From assembly GCA_029861675.1 (NCBI GenBank), contig JAOTYV010000293.1, positions 1 through 5,794 on the forward strand: DNA of 5,794 nucleotides, in the 5' to 3' direction. Under the pieces are notes generated by a model, which was not told where the DNA came from, made no database searches, and saw only the letters and a program-made list of their open reading frames with translations. The stretch comes from Alphaproteobacteria bacterium (GTDB lineage: Bacteria; Pseudomonadota; Alphaproteobacteria; UBA8366). Numbering within the stretch: position 1 is the first letter of the stretch; each line of letters begins with the position of its first letter. Both the position numbers and the translations under genes were made by a program. Positions 4,199 through 5,794 of this stretch are shown here, in pieces.

Positions 4199-5167
4199 AT
4201 GACCGAAATGATCAAACTCAAAGGACTGACTAAACAGTTCGGCTCAATTACCGCGGTCGACATGGTCGACATGACGGTCGAATCCGGTGAAGTCCTTGGA
4301 TTTCTCGGACCGAACGGCGCCGGGAAATCCACGACCATGAAAATGATCGCCGGATTTCTTGAGCCGACCGCCGGATCCGCCAGTGTGTGCGGATGGGACA
4401 TTCAACGCGATCCGGTAGAATTGAAGAAGATATTGGGATATTTGCCCGAAGGCGCGCCGACATATGGCGACATGACGCCCCAGAGCTATCTCCGCTTCAT
4501 TGCCGCGATCCGCGGCTTCGATGGCGCCGAACGGCAGCGGCGCGTCGACGCGATGGTCGACAGGATCGCACTGCGCGAAGTCCTTCATCAGCCGATCGAA
4601 ACCCTGTCGAAAGGGTTCAAACGCCGCGTCGGGCTGGCTCAAACGATGCTGCACGATCCGCCCGTCCTGATCATGGATGAACCGACCGACGGACTCGATC
4701 CGAATCAGAAGCGCCATGTGCGGGCGCTAATCCGCGAAATGGCCGCGGAAAAGGCCATTGTCATTTCGACGCACATCCTTGAAGAGGTCGAGGCGGTCTG
4801 TACGCGGGCCATGATCATTGCGCGCGGCCGGATCCGCGCCGATGCCCGCCCCGAAGAACTGCGATCCCGCGCCTGGAATCACAACATGGTCCTGATCACC
4901 GCGGACGCCGGCGATGAGGCGAGCCTGATGGAGGCGATCGGGGGTTTGCCCGAGGTCGGCACCATCGACGTGACGGGCCGGTCCGGCGATACCATCCGCT
5001 TGCGGATCCAACCCGCGGGCGGCGAACAGATTGGCCCGCGCATTGGCGAATTTGTGCGATCGCGGTCCTTGCCGGTGCGCGAATTGTTCATCGAACAAGG
5101 CTCGCTCGATGAGGTCTTTTGGAGCATCACGACGGAAGACGGAAAACAGGACGGCGAGCATGCGTAA
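4199..5167 (+). CDS. ABC transporter ATP-binding protein, GldA type
   Basis: This is the cytoplasmic ATPase of an ABC-2 exporter; in this family it energises the integral-membrane partner encoded next. Motifs are complete: Walker A GPNGAGKST (37-45), signature LSKGF (136-140), Walker B VLIMDE (156-161) with catalytic E161, D-loop GLD (165-167) and switch H192 (STHILEE). The usual Q-loop Gln is Glu84 (GYLPEGAP), which is common in this subfamily. Residues 229-322 form the extra C-terminal domain of GldA-like ATPases, ending in SLDEVFWSIT. Such proteins are often named gliding-motility proteins, but they occur in many non-gliding proteobacteria, so no motility role is claimed and the cargo is unknown. 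ATG 4199 lacks a clear Shine-Dalgarno; ATG 4208 is possible. A six-codon frame (4182-4202) overlaps the start as ATGA and may aid initiation. Confidence 0.93.
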   Translation: MTEMIKLKGLTKQFGSITAVDMVDMTVESGEVLGFLGPNGAGKSTTMKMIAGFLEPTAGSASVCGWDIQRDPVELKKILGYLPEGAPTYGDMTPQSYLRFIAAIRGFDGAERQRRVDAMVDRIALREVLHQPIETLSKGFKRRVGLAQTMLHDPPVLIMDEPTDGLDPNQKRHVRALIREMAAEKAIVISTHILEEVEAVCTRAMIIARGRIRADARPEELRSRAWNHNMVLITADAGDEASLMEAIGGLPEVGTIDVTGRSGDTIRLRIQPAGGEQIGPRIGEFVRSRSLPVRELFIEQGSLDEVFWSITTEDGKQDGEHA

Positions 5168-5794
5168 CATCGGCATTATCGCCCGACGCGAAATCGGCAG
5201 TTATTTCGGCACACCGCTCGCCTACGTCTTCATCGTAATTTTTTTGGCGCTCACCGGTGCGCTTTGCTTTTACCTCGGTGGATTCCTATTTCGCGGACAG
5301 GCCGATCTCGAACCGTTCTTCGTCTATCATCCCTGGCTGTATCTCCTGCTCGTCCCCGCGATCGCGATGCGTCTGTGGGCGGAGGAACGAAAGACCGGGA
5401 CGATTGAGAATCTGATGACGCTGCCGATCGCGACATCGGAAGCGGTGCTTGGCAAATTCATTGCGGCCTGGCTGTTCTGCGGCATTGCCCTTGCGCTGAC
5501 CTTCCCGGTCTGGATCACCGTCAATATTTTGGGCAACCCGGACAATGGCGTCATCGCCGCCAGCTACTTCGGCAGCTTCCTGATGGCCGGCGCCTTCATG
5601 GCGATCGGCTCGTGCATGTCGGCGCTTTCAAAAAATCAGGTTATCGCGTTCATCATCGCCGCCACGGTATGCTTTCTCTTCACCATGAGCGGGCTTGATC
5701 TCGTGCTCAATTTCTTCCGTGGCTGGTCACCGGAATGGCTGGTGGCCACCATCGCCTCGATGAGCTTCCTGACCCATTTCAACGCGGTTACCCA
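5160..5794 (+). CDS. ABC-2 permease, GldF type (3' end beyond window)
   Basis: The first 211 codons of the membrane partner of the preceding ATPase are present; the gene is open at the right edge. The start ATG at 5160 lies inside the end of the ATPase gene (8-bp overlap), so the two are co-translated. A short cytoplasmic N-terminus (MRNIGIIARREIGSYFGTPL) leads into hydrophobic segments at about residues 20-43, 56-70, 100-124, 131-155 and 160-185. Between the second and third lies RLWAEERKTGTIENLMTLPI (71-90), a cytoplasmic motif characteristic of GldF/ABC-2 permeases that contacts the ATPase. GldF-type operons usually continue with a GldG-like auxiliary protein, expected beyond 5794. Substrate is unknown. 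I translated this frame directly; no interruption is seen. Confidence 0.92.
   Translation, partial: MRNIGIIARREIGSYFGTPLAYVFIVIFLALTGALCFYLGGFLFRGQADLEPFFVYHPWLYLLLVPAIAMRLWAEERKTGTIENLMTLPIATSEAVLGKFIAAWLFCGIALALTFPVWITVNILGNPDNGVIAASYFGSFLMAGAFMAIGSCMSALSKNQVIAFIIAATVCFLFTMSGLDLVLNFFRGWSPEWLVATIASMSFLTHFNAVT

Noticed and set aside
4244..4717. 157-codon minus-strand frame opposite the ABC ATPase, and similar frames at 4727-5176
   Set aside because: These mirror a complete ABC ATPase and show no recognisable sequence of their own.
1..5794. CRISPR array, tRNA, rRNA or insertion sequence
   Set aside because: Reading both strands I saw no regularly spaced direct repeats, no tRNA-like arms with a TTCGANTC-type loop, no transposase motif and no terminal inverted repeats with target duplication.

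Overview
The window looks like chromosomal DNA of an alphaproteobacterium, probably Rhodospirillales-like. That rests on moderately GC-rich codon use, on a DUF6362-type protein and a small protein ending in NGLPS (both common in alphaproteobacterial phage-like regions), on a phage-type Cro/CI regulator with the YKKPYLP signature, and on a GldA/GldF-type ABC pair of the kind widespread in non-gliding proteobacteria. The genus cannot be named from the sequence.

Left region (about 1-2384): a compact phage-like or mobile-element-derived regulatory module. A leftward operon (958 down to 163) has three overlapping reading frames: a 20-residue Arg-rich leader peptide, a 71-residue NGLPS-type protein, and a 174-residue DUF6362-type HTH protein that starts on TTG. 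Diverging from it is an XRE-family regulator (1099-1644) without an S24 protease domain. Further right is a coupled pair of unrecognised small genes: a very acidic Trp-rich 78-residue protein (1882-2118) and an aromatic-rich 89-residue protein (2115-2384). Three related imperfect palindromes of about 19 bp, with TGTA/TATG and TACA arms 11 bases apart and a shared GGATWWT core, lie before the leftward operon, the regulator and the small-gene pair. The simplest reading is that the XRE protein controls all three units, including itself. This circuit is the most interesting part of the window. No integrase, structural phage gene, tRNA or attachment site is visible, so it is either a remnant or a piece cut by the window edge.

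Middle region (2385-4198): a complete TauD/TfdA-family 2-oxoglutarate/Fe(II) dioxygenase (2487-3350) with all metal and co-substrate residues, a nested palindrome after it, a small 65-residue conserved-looking gene (3574-3771), and a 427-bp stretch without a convincing gene but with hairpin-forming sequences.

Right region (4199-5794): an ABC exporter operon, with a GldA-type ATPase (4199-5167) overlapping by 8 bp a GldF-type ABC-2 permease (from 5160) that runs off the right edge. It looks like ordinary chromosomal content, unrelated to the module on the left. Bases 1-162 hold no gene I can support.
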